Assembly: GCA_029945425.1 (NCBI GenBank)
Contig: JAQSDV010000007.1
Location: 62,001-126,000 of the forward strand
Origin: a bacterium
Lineage (GTDB): Bacteria; Pseudomonadota; Alphaproteobacteria; Micavibrionales; UBA2020
Reading direction: 5' to 3'
DNA: 64,000 bases
The notes under the pieces were generated by a model that saw nothing but the letters and a program-made list of their open reading frames with translations, searched no databases and was not told the origin of the DNA. Positions 7,913 to 16,201 of the stretch are shown one piece after another. Position numbers and translations under genes: made by a program. The stretch's first letter is position 1. Every line of letters begins with the position of its first letter.

Positions 7913-9000
7913 GGCTTAACGCTGGGATTGACGCTTGTATCGGGCGGGCTGTCGACCATCAGGCCGAGGAAGCCGAAGCCGGGTTTTTTGAAAACCGCTT
8001 CGGGTGCAAAATTGGCGCGGCCGCTCATGCCGGGCAGCAGCACTTCGGAATAGCTGTCGAGTTCCGCATCAACCTGCAGGGATTGCGAGACAGGGTCGAC
8101 TTCGCCATGAACGCGCGCCACCTTAGCCGAATAATGGCGGTCGGTTTCCGCGACATAGACGTCGACCGGCGTGCCGACGTTGAGCCAGCGCAGCCAGATC
8201 GACGGGATCAGGAACTGCGCCTGCAACGGTTCGCGGGAAACGATTTCCATCAGCACACGGCCGGTCTGCACGAATTCATACTGGCTCGCCGATTTCTTGA
8301 CGATGCGGCCGGCGAAGGGCGCGGTGATCTTGCACAGCGACATGCGGTTGCGCAACTGTTCGATCTGCGCCACGGCCTGCGCATTGTTTTCCTGTGCGGT
8401 CACGACCTCGATCTTGGACACGACATCAAGCGCCTTGAGTTCATTATAAGCATCCAGCTGCGTTTTCGACAGGCGCTGGCGGGACTGCACTTCACGCAGG
8501 CGCGCGGCTTCCTGCCCGCAATCGAATTCCGCCAGCACATCGCCCTTGTTGAACAGGTCGCCGTCGCGGAAAGGCATTTTGGTGATGCGCGCATCAAGCG
8601 TGGAGGAGATAACCGCGATGTTCTGCGCGACCAGCACGGCCTGCACCTGATGCTCGCCCGATTGCGAAGCGGAGGAAGTTGCGGATGCCTGCATGAAATC
8701 GGGCGCGGGCTCGTTCGGGCCTTGTTGCTGCGCGGCTTTTTCCTGCCCCATGCGGTCGGGGTCGCCGACGCCGGAGGCAGGCTCGATGGAATTCAGGTCA
8801 AGCGCGCGGGCAAGGTCGATGCCCGGGAACGCGCCGCCAAAGGCCGTCTGGTTAAAGGGCGCGCGGGCGAGGCTGACGAAGAGCGAACCGGCGATCACGG
8901 TCGTGAACACGGCGGTCGTAAGGGTGCGGCGCAGCATCGTGCCGCCCCGCTTGCGGCGGGCATCTGTCGAAGGGAAATATGTTTCGACCCAGTCCGTCAA
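7909..9000 (-). CDS. HlyD-type periplasmic adaptor subunit
   Basis: A 363-residue membrane-fusion protein with an N-terminal transmembrane anchor (about 24-45), a low-complexity linker (QEKAAQQQGPNEPAPDF), a lipoyl-type half (AVISSTLDARITKMPFRDGDLFNKGDVL), a coiled hairpin, and the matching half KITAPFAGRIVKKSASQ followed by a beta-barrel region. Members of this family bridge an inner-membrane transporter and a TolC channel. Here it is the second gene of the operon, five bases after the TolC-like gene. Its inner-membrane partner would normally be an ABC or RND pump, but none is encoded here, so the two downstream fusion proteins are the obvious partners. Confidence 0.85.
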   Translation of the reverse strand: MTDWVETYFPSTDARRKRGGTMLRRTLTTAVFTTVIAGSLFVSLARAPFNQTAFGGAFPGIDLARALDLNSIEPASGVGDPDRMGQEKAAQQQGPNEPAPDFMQASATSSASQSGEHQVQAVLVAQNIAVISSTLDARITKMPFRDGDLFNKGDVLAEFDCGQEAARLREVQSRQRLSKTQLDAYNELKALDVVSKIEVVTAQENNAQAVAQIEQLRNRMSLCKITAPFAGRIVKKSASQYEFVQTGRVLMEIVSREPLQAQFLIPSIWLRWLNVGTPVDVYVAETDRHYSAKVARVHGEVDPVSQSLQVDAELDSYSEVLLPGMSGRANFAPEAVFKKPGFGFLGLMVDSPPDTSVNPSVKP

Positions 9001-9005
9001 GCGGT

Positions 9006-10523
9006 CTATGCCCCCTTCTCTGTCAGGATTTCATCTTCCAGCGCCTGCAGGTTGCGGCGCACGGTGGATGAAATGTCGGGCAGCGCGACGCCGTCGCCGT
9101 CGCCGCTCCAGATATCGATGCCGAGCGAGGAGACGAGCTGCGCATAGGCTTCCTGCGCATCGCCAAAGGCGACCATGCGGTTCGCGCCCGCCATTGCTGC
9201 GTCAATCTCCGCCACCACTTTCTGCGGTGTCGCCATCATGCCGGTCTTGGCAAAGCCGACGGCACGGCGCGCCAGCTGGCGGCTGTTTTCCTCGACATCA
9301 CTCGCGGCGCTGTAGAATTCTTTCAGGTATTCGAAGCGCAGGCGCGCGAGCGTCACCTGCGTCATCACGGCGGCGACCAGCGCCTGACGGCGTTTTTCGG
9401 TCAGTGCCTGATCCGCCTTCGCACGCTGGTAGCGCGCGGGCAGCGTCAGCAGCTTGGTGATGCTCTGCGTCAGGCTGAAGGTCCAGTCGACCCAGTCGCT
9501 GTTCGCAAGGAAGCTGTTCCCGTCATGCTTCGCGCCCAGCACGGCGGATGCGCCGGGGAAGGTCGAGAAGATTTCAAGTTTCACGTTGCGCGCTGAAATC
9601 GACTTGTTCAGGAACTGCTCGTGCATTTCGGGGCGGTACAGCAGGGCGATTGCATGCAGTGAATCGTCGGAGCGGCTGAGGCGCGGCAGGTCGCGGCCCT
9701 CCAGCCAGTCGCTGTCGGAAATGTCGAGGCGGAGCGGCGATCCGGGCGGCATGGCGATCAGCGCCTTCAATCCCGCTTCCGCCAGCAGCAGGCGGTCCTT
9801 CAGCGTCATCAGCGCGGCGCGTTTGTCCAGCAGTGTGCCTTTCAGCGTTTTTGCATCGCCGAAGGGGATCACGCCCGCCTTCACGGCGGCATCCAGTTTC
9901 TGCGTTTCGGTATTGGTCGCCGCGATCAGGTCGCGGATTTTCGGCTGCAGGCGTTGCGCGGCTGCAGCGCGCCAATACGACGCGTAAACAGCGGTCACGA
10001 CGTCTTCGAATACCTTGCGGCGGCGTTCCATCGAAACTTTTTCGCGGTCGGATGCGCCGCGCGCGCGGGCGATCGCAAGCCCGGCGTCCAGCAAATTCCA
10101 GTTGGCATCGAGGCTGGCGGTGTTGCGGTACTGGTCGGTCGAGACCGACGGCTCCAGCGATTGCACGCCTGTCTGCAGCGAGCGCGACGATGAACCGCCC
10201 GGATTGTTGCGGCCGATGCGGCTGGCGGTCAGGGACGCGGTGGGCAGCGCATCATAGCCCGCAAGCGCAGACTCTTTCCGCGCGACGTAGTTTTCCATCT
10301 GCGCGACTTTTGCGTCGAGGTTGAATTTGATGCCGCGCGCAATCGCCATTTCAAGCGTCAGCACTTCGCCGCGTTGCGCTTCGGGCGGATAGGCCACGCG
10401 CATGTCTTCAGATATCGTGCGGCGCATTTCTGTCGGATCGAGCGTGGCCTGGTTACTGCCACACGCCGACAAAAGCGCAATAAGCGGCAATGCGTAAACT
10501 ACGCATTTGGTACGGTTATACAT
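9006..10523 (-). CDS. TolC-family outer membrane channel lipoprotein
   Basis: A 505-residue protein that starts with a lipoprotein signal (MYNRTKCVVYALPLIALLSACG; lipobox LSAC), so the mature N-terminal Cys would be acylated. The rest is long amphipathic helix with two related halves, as in outer-membrane efflux (OEP) proteins: EMAIARGIKFNLDAKVAQ, TASLDANWNLLDAGLAIAR and, in the second half, FSLTQSITKLLTLPARYQRAKADQA. It would form the outer-membrane duct for the operon's adaptors. First gene of the four-gene operon; a perfect inverted repeat lies 11 bases upstream of the ATG and may be an operator. Confidence 0.85.
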   Translation of the reverse strand: MYNRTKCVVYALPLIALLSACGSNQATLDPTEMRRTISEDMRVAYPPEAQRGEVLTLEMAIARGIKFNLDAKVAQMENYVARKESALAGYDALPTASLTASRIGRNNPGGSSSRSLQTGVQSLEPSVSTDQYRNTASLDANWNLLDAGLAIARARGASDREKVSMERRRKVFEDVVTAVYASYWRAAAAQRLQPKIRDLIAATNTETQKLDAAVKAGVIPFGDAKTLKGTLLDKRAALMTLKDRLLLAEAGLKALIAMPPGSPLRLDISDSDWLEGRDLPRLSRSDDSLHAIALLYRPEMHEQFLNKSISARNVKLEIFSTFPGASAVLGAKHDGNSFLANSDWVDWTFSLTQSITKLLTLPARYQRAKADQALTEKRRQALVAAVMTQVTLARLRFEYLKEFYSAASDVEENSRQLARRAVGFAKTGMMATPQKVVAEIDAAMAGANRMVAFGDAQEAYAQLVSSLGIDIWSGDGDGVALPDISSTVRRNLQALEDEILTEKGA

Positions 10524-10533
10524 TTTCTAATAT

Positions 10534-10556
10534 ATTCTTCTATGAACAAGAAGAAT
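10534..10556. promoter_or_regulatory. inverted repeat upstream of the TolC/HlyD/M50 operon
   Basis: ATTCTTCT (10534-10541) and AGAAGAAT (10549-10556) form perfect 8-base arms around a 7-base spacer, 11 bases upstream of the first ATG of the minus-strand operon. No U-tract follows on either strand, so an operator or an RNA hairpin over the ribosome binding site is more likely than a terminator. Confidence 0.4.
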
Positions 10557-10744
10557 TCTCCCCAATTTTCCCCACCTGAATCCTAACCTAAATTTTTGTT
10601 TCATAACAATATTATTTAACAAAGGCTTAAGAGAAGTTTCCATAGAGAGTCAAAACACAAGAAAAGGATTCAGTATGGAAAGTTGCAGGTTGATTTCGGA
10701 ATCTCCGCCGTTAAACTGCACCCATATCACAAAGGACTTTAAAG

Positions 10745-11812
10745 ATGAGCAGCTCCGCAAAAGAGCGCGCGCAAGATGCGCCGACGCAAAACCACCTGAC
10801 CATTCCGGCCGCCTGGTATCACGCGCCGGAATTTTACGAGGCGGAGCGCGAAAAACTGTTCTTCAGCGAATGGCAGTTGTTCTGCCACGAAGCATTGGTG
10901 GAAAAACCCGGGCAATATGTCGCCTATACGCTGGCGGGTCGTCCGTTATTGGTGCTGCGCGGCAAGGACGGCGCATTGAAAGCCTTCCACAACGTCTGCC
11001 GCCACCGCGCATCGATGGTCTTGAAAGAAGGCGTCGGCACGACGCAGGTGTTGCGCTGCATGTATCACGGCTGGGTCTATGACACCGACGGCAAGTTGGC
11101 AAAGGCGCCCGGCTTTGGCGGCGACGAGAAAGACCTGTGCGAACGCACGCATTTGTTCAACATCCATGTCCGCAGCGTTTCCGGCCTTGTCTTTATCTGC
11201 ATGGCCGAAAACCCGCCGCCGTTTGAAAAGGCGCTGGGCGGATTGGTCGAGGCGCTGCAGGGATCGGGCATCGAGAATTTCAAGTTCTTCTCGACCGCCG
11301 CGCACCCGATGAAGTGCAACTGGAAAACCTATATCGAGAATTACATGGAGGGATACCACATCCCCGTCATCCATCCCGAGCTGAACAAGGATGTCGATTT
11401 CAATACCTATAAAGTCATCATCGGCGACCGCATCGCGCGCCATGAAACCGGCATCCGTCCCGAACGCGCCGATGTGGCGCAGAACAGCGGGCTCTGGGTC
11501 TGGCTGTGGCCGAATGTGGCGATCAATATCTACAAGAACGGCATGAACCTTGAAATCGTCATGCCGACGGGGCCGGAAACGACGGAGCTGCGCTACTGTT
11601 ACCTGTTCCGCGATGTGTCGGATGCCGCGAAAGAAGAAAACCAGCGCGCCATCGATCTCAGCTTCACGGTCACGCAGGAAGATGTGGATATCGTGGAAAT
11701 CGTGCAGAAGAATTTGTCGGCGGGCGTTTATCATACCGGCGAGCTGTCGCCGCGCCATGAAAACGGCGTCGTCTATTTCCACGATCTTGTGCGCGGCGTA
11801 CACGGCGGCTGA
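10745..11812 (+). CDS. Rieske non-heme iron oxygenase, alpha-subunit type
   Basis: A 355-residue soluble protein. The Rieske 2Fe-2S ligands are C85-x-H87 (VCRHRAS) and C105-x2-H108 (RCMYHGW). The mononuclear iron site follows as E202-x2-H205-x4-H210 within ENYMEGYHIPVIHPEL, with a later Asp in TQEDVDIVE as the likely third ligand. Family members hydroxylate or demethylate aromatic or quaternary-ammonium substrates and need a reductase; none is encoded next to it. The pattern fits the choline/carnitine/glycine-betaine monooxygenase branch as well as ring hydroxylases, so the substrate is open. AAAGGA stands nine to ten bases before the ATG. The gene is divergent from the TolC-like operon. Confidence 0.85.
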   Translation: MSSSAKERAQDAPTQNHLTIPAAWYHAPEFYEAEREKLFFSEWQLFCHEALVEKPGQYVAYTLAGRPLLVLRGKDGALKAFHNVCRHRASMVLKEGVGTTQVLRCMYHGWVYDTDGKLAKAPGFGGDEKDLCERTHLFNIHVRSVSGLVFICMAENPPPFEKALGGLVEALQGSGIENFKFFSTAAHPMKCNWKTYIENYMEGYHIPVIHPELNKDVDFNTYKVIIGDRIARHETGIRPERADVAQNSGLWVWLWPNVAINIYKNGMNLEIVMPTGPETTELRYCYLFRDVSDAAKEENQRAIDLSFTVTQEDVDIVEIVQKNLSAGVYHTGELSPRHENGVVYFHDLVRGVHGG

Positions 11813-11976
11813 GAATCGCGCGTAATGCTCAAACCCTGCATAATTGAGGTTTTTTGCGGTGCAATAATACCGTAATATTTGATTTTATCTTTTAATATCA
11901 TATACTTAAACTACTTTACAAAATCACGCTGATACGTTATCGTGGTACTATCGTTAACAGCGCATGAGGCGATATC

Positions 11977-12897
11977 TTGACTACTCCGCTTACGGAGAAC
12001 ACAGATCCGTCGACCACCCCCGCCCGCCCGCCCGCGGGTTTCCTGCGCCGCGCAGGCACCGCCATCTACAATGTTTGCGAAAACGCCGTGCATGCCGTGC
12101 GCATGGGCTACGACAATTTCCACCTCCGCATCGCCGAAGGCAATTACCGCATCCAGCCGAAATCGCTGTGGACGCTGATCACCGGGCAGGGCAGCAAGCC
12201 CGAGATCGACGTCGCCGTGACGAAAGTCGGCGGCGCGATGATGGATACGGGCCGGTCATTCGGCAAGCGCATGATGTGGGCATCGGCAATCGCGCTGGTA
12301 TCCATGCAGGCGATGGTCTGGGTCGCGGGCGGCATTGCGCTTGCGGGCGCAGGCCTGTTCGTCCTTGAATTCATGCAATCCCGCCGCGCGGGCCGCGAAG
12401 TCATCCGCGAGGTCAATTTCGCGGGCCAGCAGATCGAAGGCAAACGCGCCGACCTTTATCACCTGCACAATGCGCAGGAAAAAATCATGAATCTCGGCGG
12501 CACTTTCGCGCAGGCATCGATGGAATCCACCTCGGAAACGATCGCGCGCATCATCAACAGCGTCGCAGACAACGCAAGCCGCGTAAAAGTGATCGAGCCC
12601 GGCCGTTATAACGCGGGCTGTGAAGGTTACGAATTTTCCGAACCCGGCATCAAGCTGGTAAAGGACCGCCCCGCCCCGCCCGCTATTTTCCAGACGCAAA
12701 CCATATCGCCCGCGACCACCCATGCGCTGGCGGATATGTCGGTCAAAAACACCTTCGATACCGCCGCTGCCTATACGCCGGAGGAAGTCGCAAAACGCTT
12801 CCTCGCGCTTGAAGAAGCCTTGCCCGCCGATGCGATGGCGAAGGTGAACGAGGCACGCGCGCAGAAGGCAAAAACCGTGCGGGTGCGCGCCGCGTAA
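11977..12897 (+). CDS. unknown protein with a central membrane segment
   Basis: A 306-residue protein from a TTG at 11977, supported by GAGG seven bases upstream; no ATG fits the coding start. The N-terminal 100 residues are soluble and basic, followed by a hydrophobic hairpin at about 104-130 (WASAIALVSMQAMVWVAGG and IALAGAGLFVLEF). The C-terminal half is helical with a conserved-looking AAAYTPEEVAKRFLALEEALP segment. No family is recognised. A promoter-like TTTACA and TATCGT pair with 17-base spacing lies about 50 bases upstream of the start. Confidence 0.6.
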   Translation: MTTPLTENTDPSTTPARPPAGFLRRAGTAIYNVCENAVHAVRMGYDNFHLRIAEGNYRIQPKSLWTLITGQGSKPEIDVAVTKVGGAMMDTGRSFGKRMMWASAIALVSMQAMVWVAGGIALAGAGLFVLEFMQSRRAGREVIREVNFAGQQIEGKRADLYHLHNAQEKIMNLGGTFAQASMESTSETIARIINSVADNASRVKVIEPGRYNAGCEGYEFSEPGIKLVKDRPAPPAIFQTQTISPATTHALADMSVKNTFDTAAAYTPEEVAKRFLALEEALPADAMAKVNEARAQKAKTVRVRAA

Positions 12898-12979
12898 GCC
12901 TTTGTCTGTATTGAAATAACAGGCGCAAACCCGCGTTTTTAACCAATCCATGCTACAATCTGTTCATCAGGGAACAGAC

Positions 12980-13975
12980 ATGACAGCGGAAAATATCAGC
13001 ATTCATGGCGATGCGGCAGGCGGCAACGGCATCCCCCTGCGCGATGCGCTGATCGGCATTTATGCCGCCTATTACATGGGGTCGCAGGATCATCCCGTCA
13101 AAGACCACCTGAACGCCCATTTCAATTTACGCGCAAAAAACACCTTCAACATGACCGCCGCGATGGAACATGCCTTTGGCAAAGAGGACAGCCCGTGGAT
13201 CGTGCTGGATCACCTCTCCGACAAACGCCGCGATGCGCAGAACAAGACGGAAGCGTTGCATGGCGCGCATTTCCTGACCCTCTATCACCGCGCATCGGGC
13301 CGCGTGATGATCGCGATGCCCGGCCTTGAATCCGACGACAATCCCGGCGACACGCTGATGGATATCAAGGAAATGGCGGTGGGCGGCATGCGCGGGCAAT
13401 CAACCGCGCTTTATAATTACACCATGCAGGTGGAGAAAATTATCGCCGACGGCGCGTTCAAGGGCGCGGATGGCCATCCCCTGCCCGTTACCGGCGGCAT
13501 CGTGATCGGCGCGCATTCCATGGGCTGCACCGCCGCGCAAATGATGGCGATTGGCGGCTACCAAACCGTATTGGTCGAACCGCGCCCCGTGCATGACGGG
13601 TTGATCAACCGCATCGCCGGCAATTACGCAAAAATCACCGGCCATGAAAAACCCGATGCCGAAACCGTGATTGAAAAACTGGATGCATCATCGGTCAATA
13701 TCCGCAGCCGCCATTCGAATGTGTGGAACAGCATCATCCTGCCCTGGATCAGGCAGCGCGAAACGGGTGAAAGCTTCGCCTATACGACCGAAGGCCACGC
13801 GGTCAAACCCGCCGACCGCGGCATCGGCACCTTCCACCGCGTCGAAATGTCCGTCCCTTCCCTCAACGGCATCCCCGAAGCGCGCGGATACGAGGATAAA
13901 GCGACCATCACCCGCAGCCCGCGCCACAACAACCTCATCACCGATATCCTGCAAAATAATCCGCGGAAACGCTAG
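12980..13975 (+). CDS. unknown protein, possibly a lipase-like alpha/beta hydrolase
   Basis: A 331-residue soluble protein from the ATG at 12980 (MTAENISIHGDAAGG). The segment GGIVIGAHSMGCTAAQMMA looks like an alpha/beta-hydrolase nucleophile elbow (strand, Ser, helix), although the usual first Gly of G-x-S-x-G is Ala (A-H-S-M-G). Upstream, LTLYHRASGRVMIAMPGLESDD is strand-like, and the protein ends near a His (SPRHNNLI) that could complete a triad. No signal peptide. The call is structural guesswork from one motif; another fold is possible. It follows the 11977-12897 gene by 82 bases in the same direction. Confidence 0.55.
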   Translation: MTAENISIHGDAAGGNGIPLRDALIGIYAAYYMGSQDHPVKDHLNAHFNLRAKNTFNMTAAMEHAFGKEDSPWIVLDHLSDKRRDAQNKTEALHGAHFLTLYHRASGRVMIAMPGLESDDNPGDTLMDIKEMAVGGMRGQSTALYNYTMQVEKIIADGAFKGADGHPLPVTGGIVIGAHSMGCTAAQMMAIGGYQTVLVEPRPVHDGLINRIAGNYAKITGHEKPDAETVIEKLDASSVNIRSRHSNVWNSIILPWIRQRETGESFAYTTEGHAVKPADRGIGTFHRVEMSVPSLNGIPEARGYEDKATITRSPRHNNLITDILQNNPRKR

Positions 13976-14010
13976 TTCACCTGCGTTGTCTTGCCTCCAT
14001 GACCCGCTTT

Positions 14011-14047
14011 AAAAAAATATGGCGGCGGTACGCAATGCACCGCCGCC
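14011..14047 (-). terminator. intrinsic terminator of the SPFH gene
   Basis: GGCGGCGGT (14021-14029) and ACCGCCGCC (14039-14047) form a perfect 9-base stem. On the minus strand the stem is followed by ATATTTTTTT (bases 14020 down to 14011), a good U-tract. It sits 23 bases past the stop of the SPFH/prohibitin gene. Confidence 0.85.
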
Positions 14048-14069
14048 ACAGCAATCCGCGTTATTCTGA

Positions 14070-14942
14070 TTATTTGTTGCCCGACAGCATGCTTTCGGGA
14101 ATGTTCAGGAAGTTGCCGCCAGAGCCGCCGCCCGTGATCTTGGGCAGCTGGCCATCCCATTTCTGGACCGCTTCATACATGATCAGCGACTGGTTTTTCG
14201 CCAGCGCCTCGTTCTTGATCATCATGGATTCAGCATCCGCGCGCGCGGCGATCAGGCGTTGCTTGGCCTGTTCCTCGATCTGCACGGTCTGGTTCTTGGC
14301 CATTTCGGCGCTCTGCACCGCAACGACCTTTGCCTCGACCGCGTTTTCAAACTGGTCCTGGAAATCGATGTTGGTGAGCGCGAAGGCGGAAATCGAAATC
14401 CCCTGCGCCTTCAGGTCGCTCGCGATCATTTCCTCGATGCCGTTCTGCGCCTTCAAGCGGTTGGCGATCAAATCCATCGCCGCCCACTGGCCGATCACGT
14501 TTTTCATGGACGAGGTGATAACCTGCGGGATCAGCTTGTCGGACCAGAATATGCCAACCTCGGTATACATTTTCACCGTCGCCGACGCGTCCAGCGAATA
14601 GTTGAGCGCGTATTTGATCTGCGCCTGCTGGACGTCTTTCGTGTAAACGGATGTATCACCGTCAAGGCGCATCACGCGGTTGTCGAGTTGCGTGATGCTC
14701 GACATCACGGGTACCACAATGTAAACGCCGGGCGGATAGGCATCCTTGTCGACCTTGCCGAGCGTTTTCTTCACGCCCGTATGGCCCGCATCCACCACGA
14801 TCACCGTCGAGAGGAAGAAATAGCCGCCGATCAACAGTAACGCGACAACCGCGATTACTTTAGTGCCGAGACCTTCCATCATGGGGGGTAACCTTTCACG
14901 TAGATTGACGATATTGGAATTGGGGTTTTGCGGACGCGCCAT
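14070..14942 (-). CDS. SPFH/prohibitin family membrane protein
   Basis: A 290-residue protein with a single N-terminal transmembrane helix (about 27-48, VIAVVALLLIGGYFFLST) and a prohibitin-type SPFH domain (VVDAGHTGVKKTLGKV ... YPPGVYIVVPVMSSITQLDNRV). A long charged helix follows (VEAKVVAVQSAEMAKNQTVQ ... ARADAESMMIKNEALAKNQS), as in prohibitins, which assemble into membrane rings and scaffold proteases such as FtsH. The C-terminus is Gly-rich. No protease or NfeD partner is adjacent. It is divergent from the RND operon, with 175 bases shared for both promoters. Confidence 0.85.
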   Translation of the reverse strand: MARPQNPNSNIVNLRERLPPMMEGLGTKVIAVVALLLIGGYFFLSTVIVVDAGHTGVKKTLGKVDKDAYPPGVYIVVPVMSSITQLDNRVMRLDGDTSVYTKDVQQAQIKYALNYSLDASATVKMYTEVGIFWSDKLIPQVITSSMKNVIGQWAAMDLIANRLKAQNGIEEMIASDLKAQGISISAFALTNIDFQDQFENAVEAKVVAVQSAEMAKNQTVQIEEQAKQRLIAARADAESMMIKNEALAKNQSLIMYEAVQKWDGQLPKITGGGSGGNFLNIPESMLSGNK

Positions 14943-15117
14943 AGGGGCGATATACTTTCAAAAAAGACTGTCAGGACTGGATATTAGGTCTATTTCTTGC
15001 AGCGGGCAACGGGGCTGCGGATATGGTGAATTCCATATCATAAAACCCCCTACAAAAGCGCAGGATTTCCGCCAGTCTTGCGTATCAACAGAACGCCTAA
15101 CACCGGAAAAAACTGCC

Positions 15118-16197
15118 ATGGCCAAGAAACCCGTCATCATCTCCGTGCTTGTCATCGCCGCCATCATGGCCGGAGGCTGGTATTGGCATTCACATAAATC
15201 CGGCAGCGCGGACGAAAAGAAACCCAAGGGCCCGCAACCCGTCATCACCGCCATCGTGGAGGCGCGCGACCTGACCTCGACCATCACCACGGTCGGCTCG
15301 CTCATCGCGGGCGAGGCCGCCGCCATCCATGCCGAAGTGTCGGGGCAAGTGCTGGAGGTATTGTTCGAGGAAGGCAAGCCCGTCAAGAAGGGCGACACGC
15401 TGATCAAAATGGATTCCAGCCTGATCGAAACCGAATACGCCAAGGCCAAGGCCGCGCTCGATGTCGCCGCCGCGACCTTCCAGCGTGACGACAAATTGAA
15501 ATCGGGCGGCTTCGTCGCCGGCCAGCAATGGGATGTTTCCCGCGCCGATTACCGTGCGGCGCAGGCCGCTGTAGCGAACGCCGAAATCCTCGTCACCAAA
15601 TCCGTCATCAAGGCGCCGTTCGACGGCGTTGCGGGTTTGCGCAGTTTCTCCCCCGGCGATTACGCGACGGCGGGGCAGGAACTGACCAACGTTGTCTCAC
15701 TCGACCCGCTGAAGCTTGAATTCACCGTGCCGGAAAAAGATTACGCGACGGTGAAGCAGGGCCAGAAAATCACCTTCCTTGTCGATGCCTTCCCCGACAT
15801 GAAATTCACGGGCGAGATTTACGCGATCGACCCGCGCATCAACCCCGAAAACCGCAATTTCACCGTCAAGGCGACGATCCCCAACACCGACGGCCATCTG
15901 CGCCCCGGCATGTATGCCCGTATCGCGATCGAAACGCAGACGCGTCAGGCCGTGCCCATGCTGCCCGAAGAAGCAGTCATGCCGCAGGGCACCGACAGCT
16001 ATGTCTTCACCATCAACGGAGCCAAGGCGCAGCGCAAAAAAGTAACGCTGGGCGAACGGCAGGCCGGATCGGTCGAAATCCGCGAAGGGTTGAAGGCCGG
16101 CGACAAGGTCATCACCGCAGGCCTCATGAAACTCAAAGACGGCAGCGATGTGACCGAACAAAAACCGGAAGCCACTCCCGCCAAGGCGGAGAAATAA
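15118..16197 (+). CDS. RND efflux periplasmic adaptor subunit
   Basis: A 359-residue membrane-fusion protein. I chose the ATG at 15118 because the next residues form the anchor (MAKKPVIISVLVIAAIMAGGWYW); a longer frame starts at 14863 inside the divergent promoter. Domains in order: lipoyl half (AAIHAEVSGQVLEVLFEEGKPVKKGDTL), short coiled hairpin, second half (VIKAPFDGVAGLRSFSPGDY), beta-barrel and membrane-proximal region ending VTLGERQAGSVEIREGL. It delivers substrates from the pump at 16202-19249, four bases downstream. No TolC gene is in this operon, so an outside channel is needed. Confidence 0.9.
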   Translation: MAKKPVIISVLVIAAIMAGGWYWHSHKSGSADEKKPKGPQPVITAIVEARDLTSTITTVGSLIAGEAAAIHAEVSGQVLEVLFEEGKPVKKGDTLIKMDSSLIETEYAKAKAALDVAAATFQRDDKLKSGGFVAGQQWDVSRADYRAAQAAVANAEILVTKSVIKAPFDGVAGLRSFSPGDYATAGQELTNVVSLDPLKLEFTVPEKDYATVKQGQKITFLVDAFPDMKFTGEIYAIDPRINPENRNFTVKATIPNTDGHLRPGMYARIAIETQTRQAVPMLPEEAVMPQGTDSYVFTINGAKAQRKKVTLGERQAGSVEIREGLKAGDKVITAGLMKLKDGSDVTEQKPEATPAKAEK

Positions 16198-16201
16198 ATC
16201 C

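Noticed and set aside
7873..9147. Plus-strand frame of 424 codons
   Set aside because: Antisense to the HlyD adaptor and part of the TolC-like gene, both of which have clear family motifs.
14888..14913. A second GTAACC sigma-F-type promoter
   Set aside because: GTAACC is followed after 16 bases by GATA rather than CGAA, and it lies inside the coding start of the SPFH gene.
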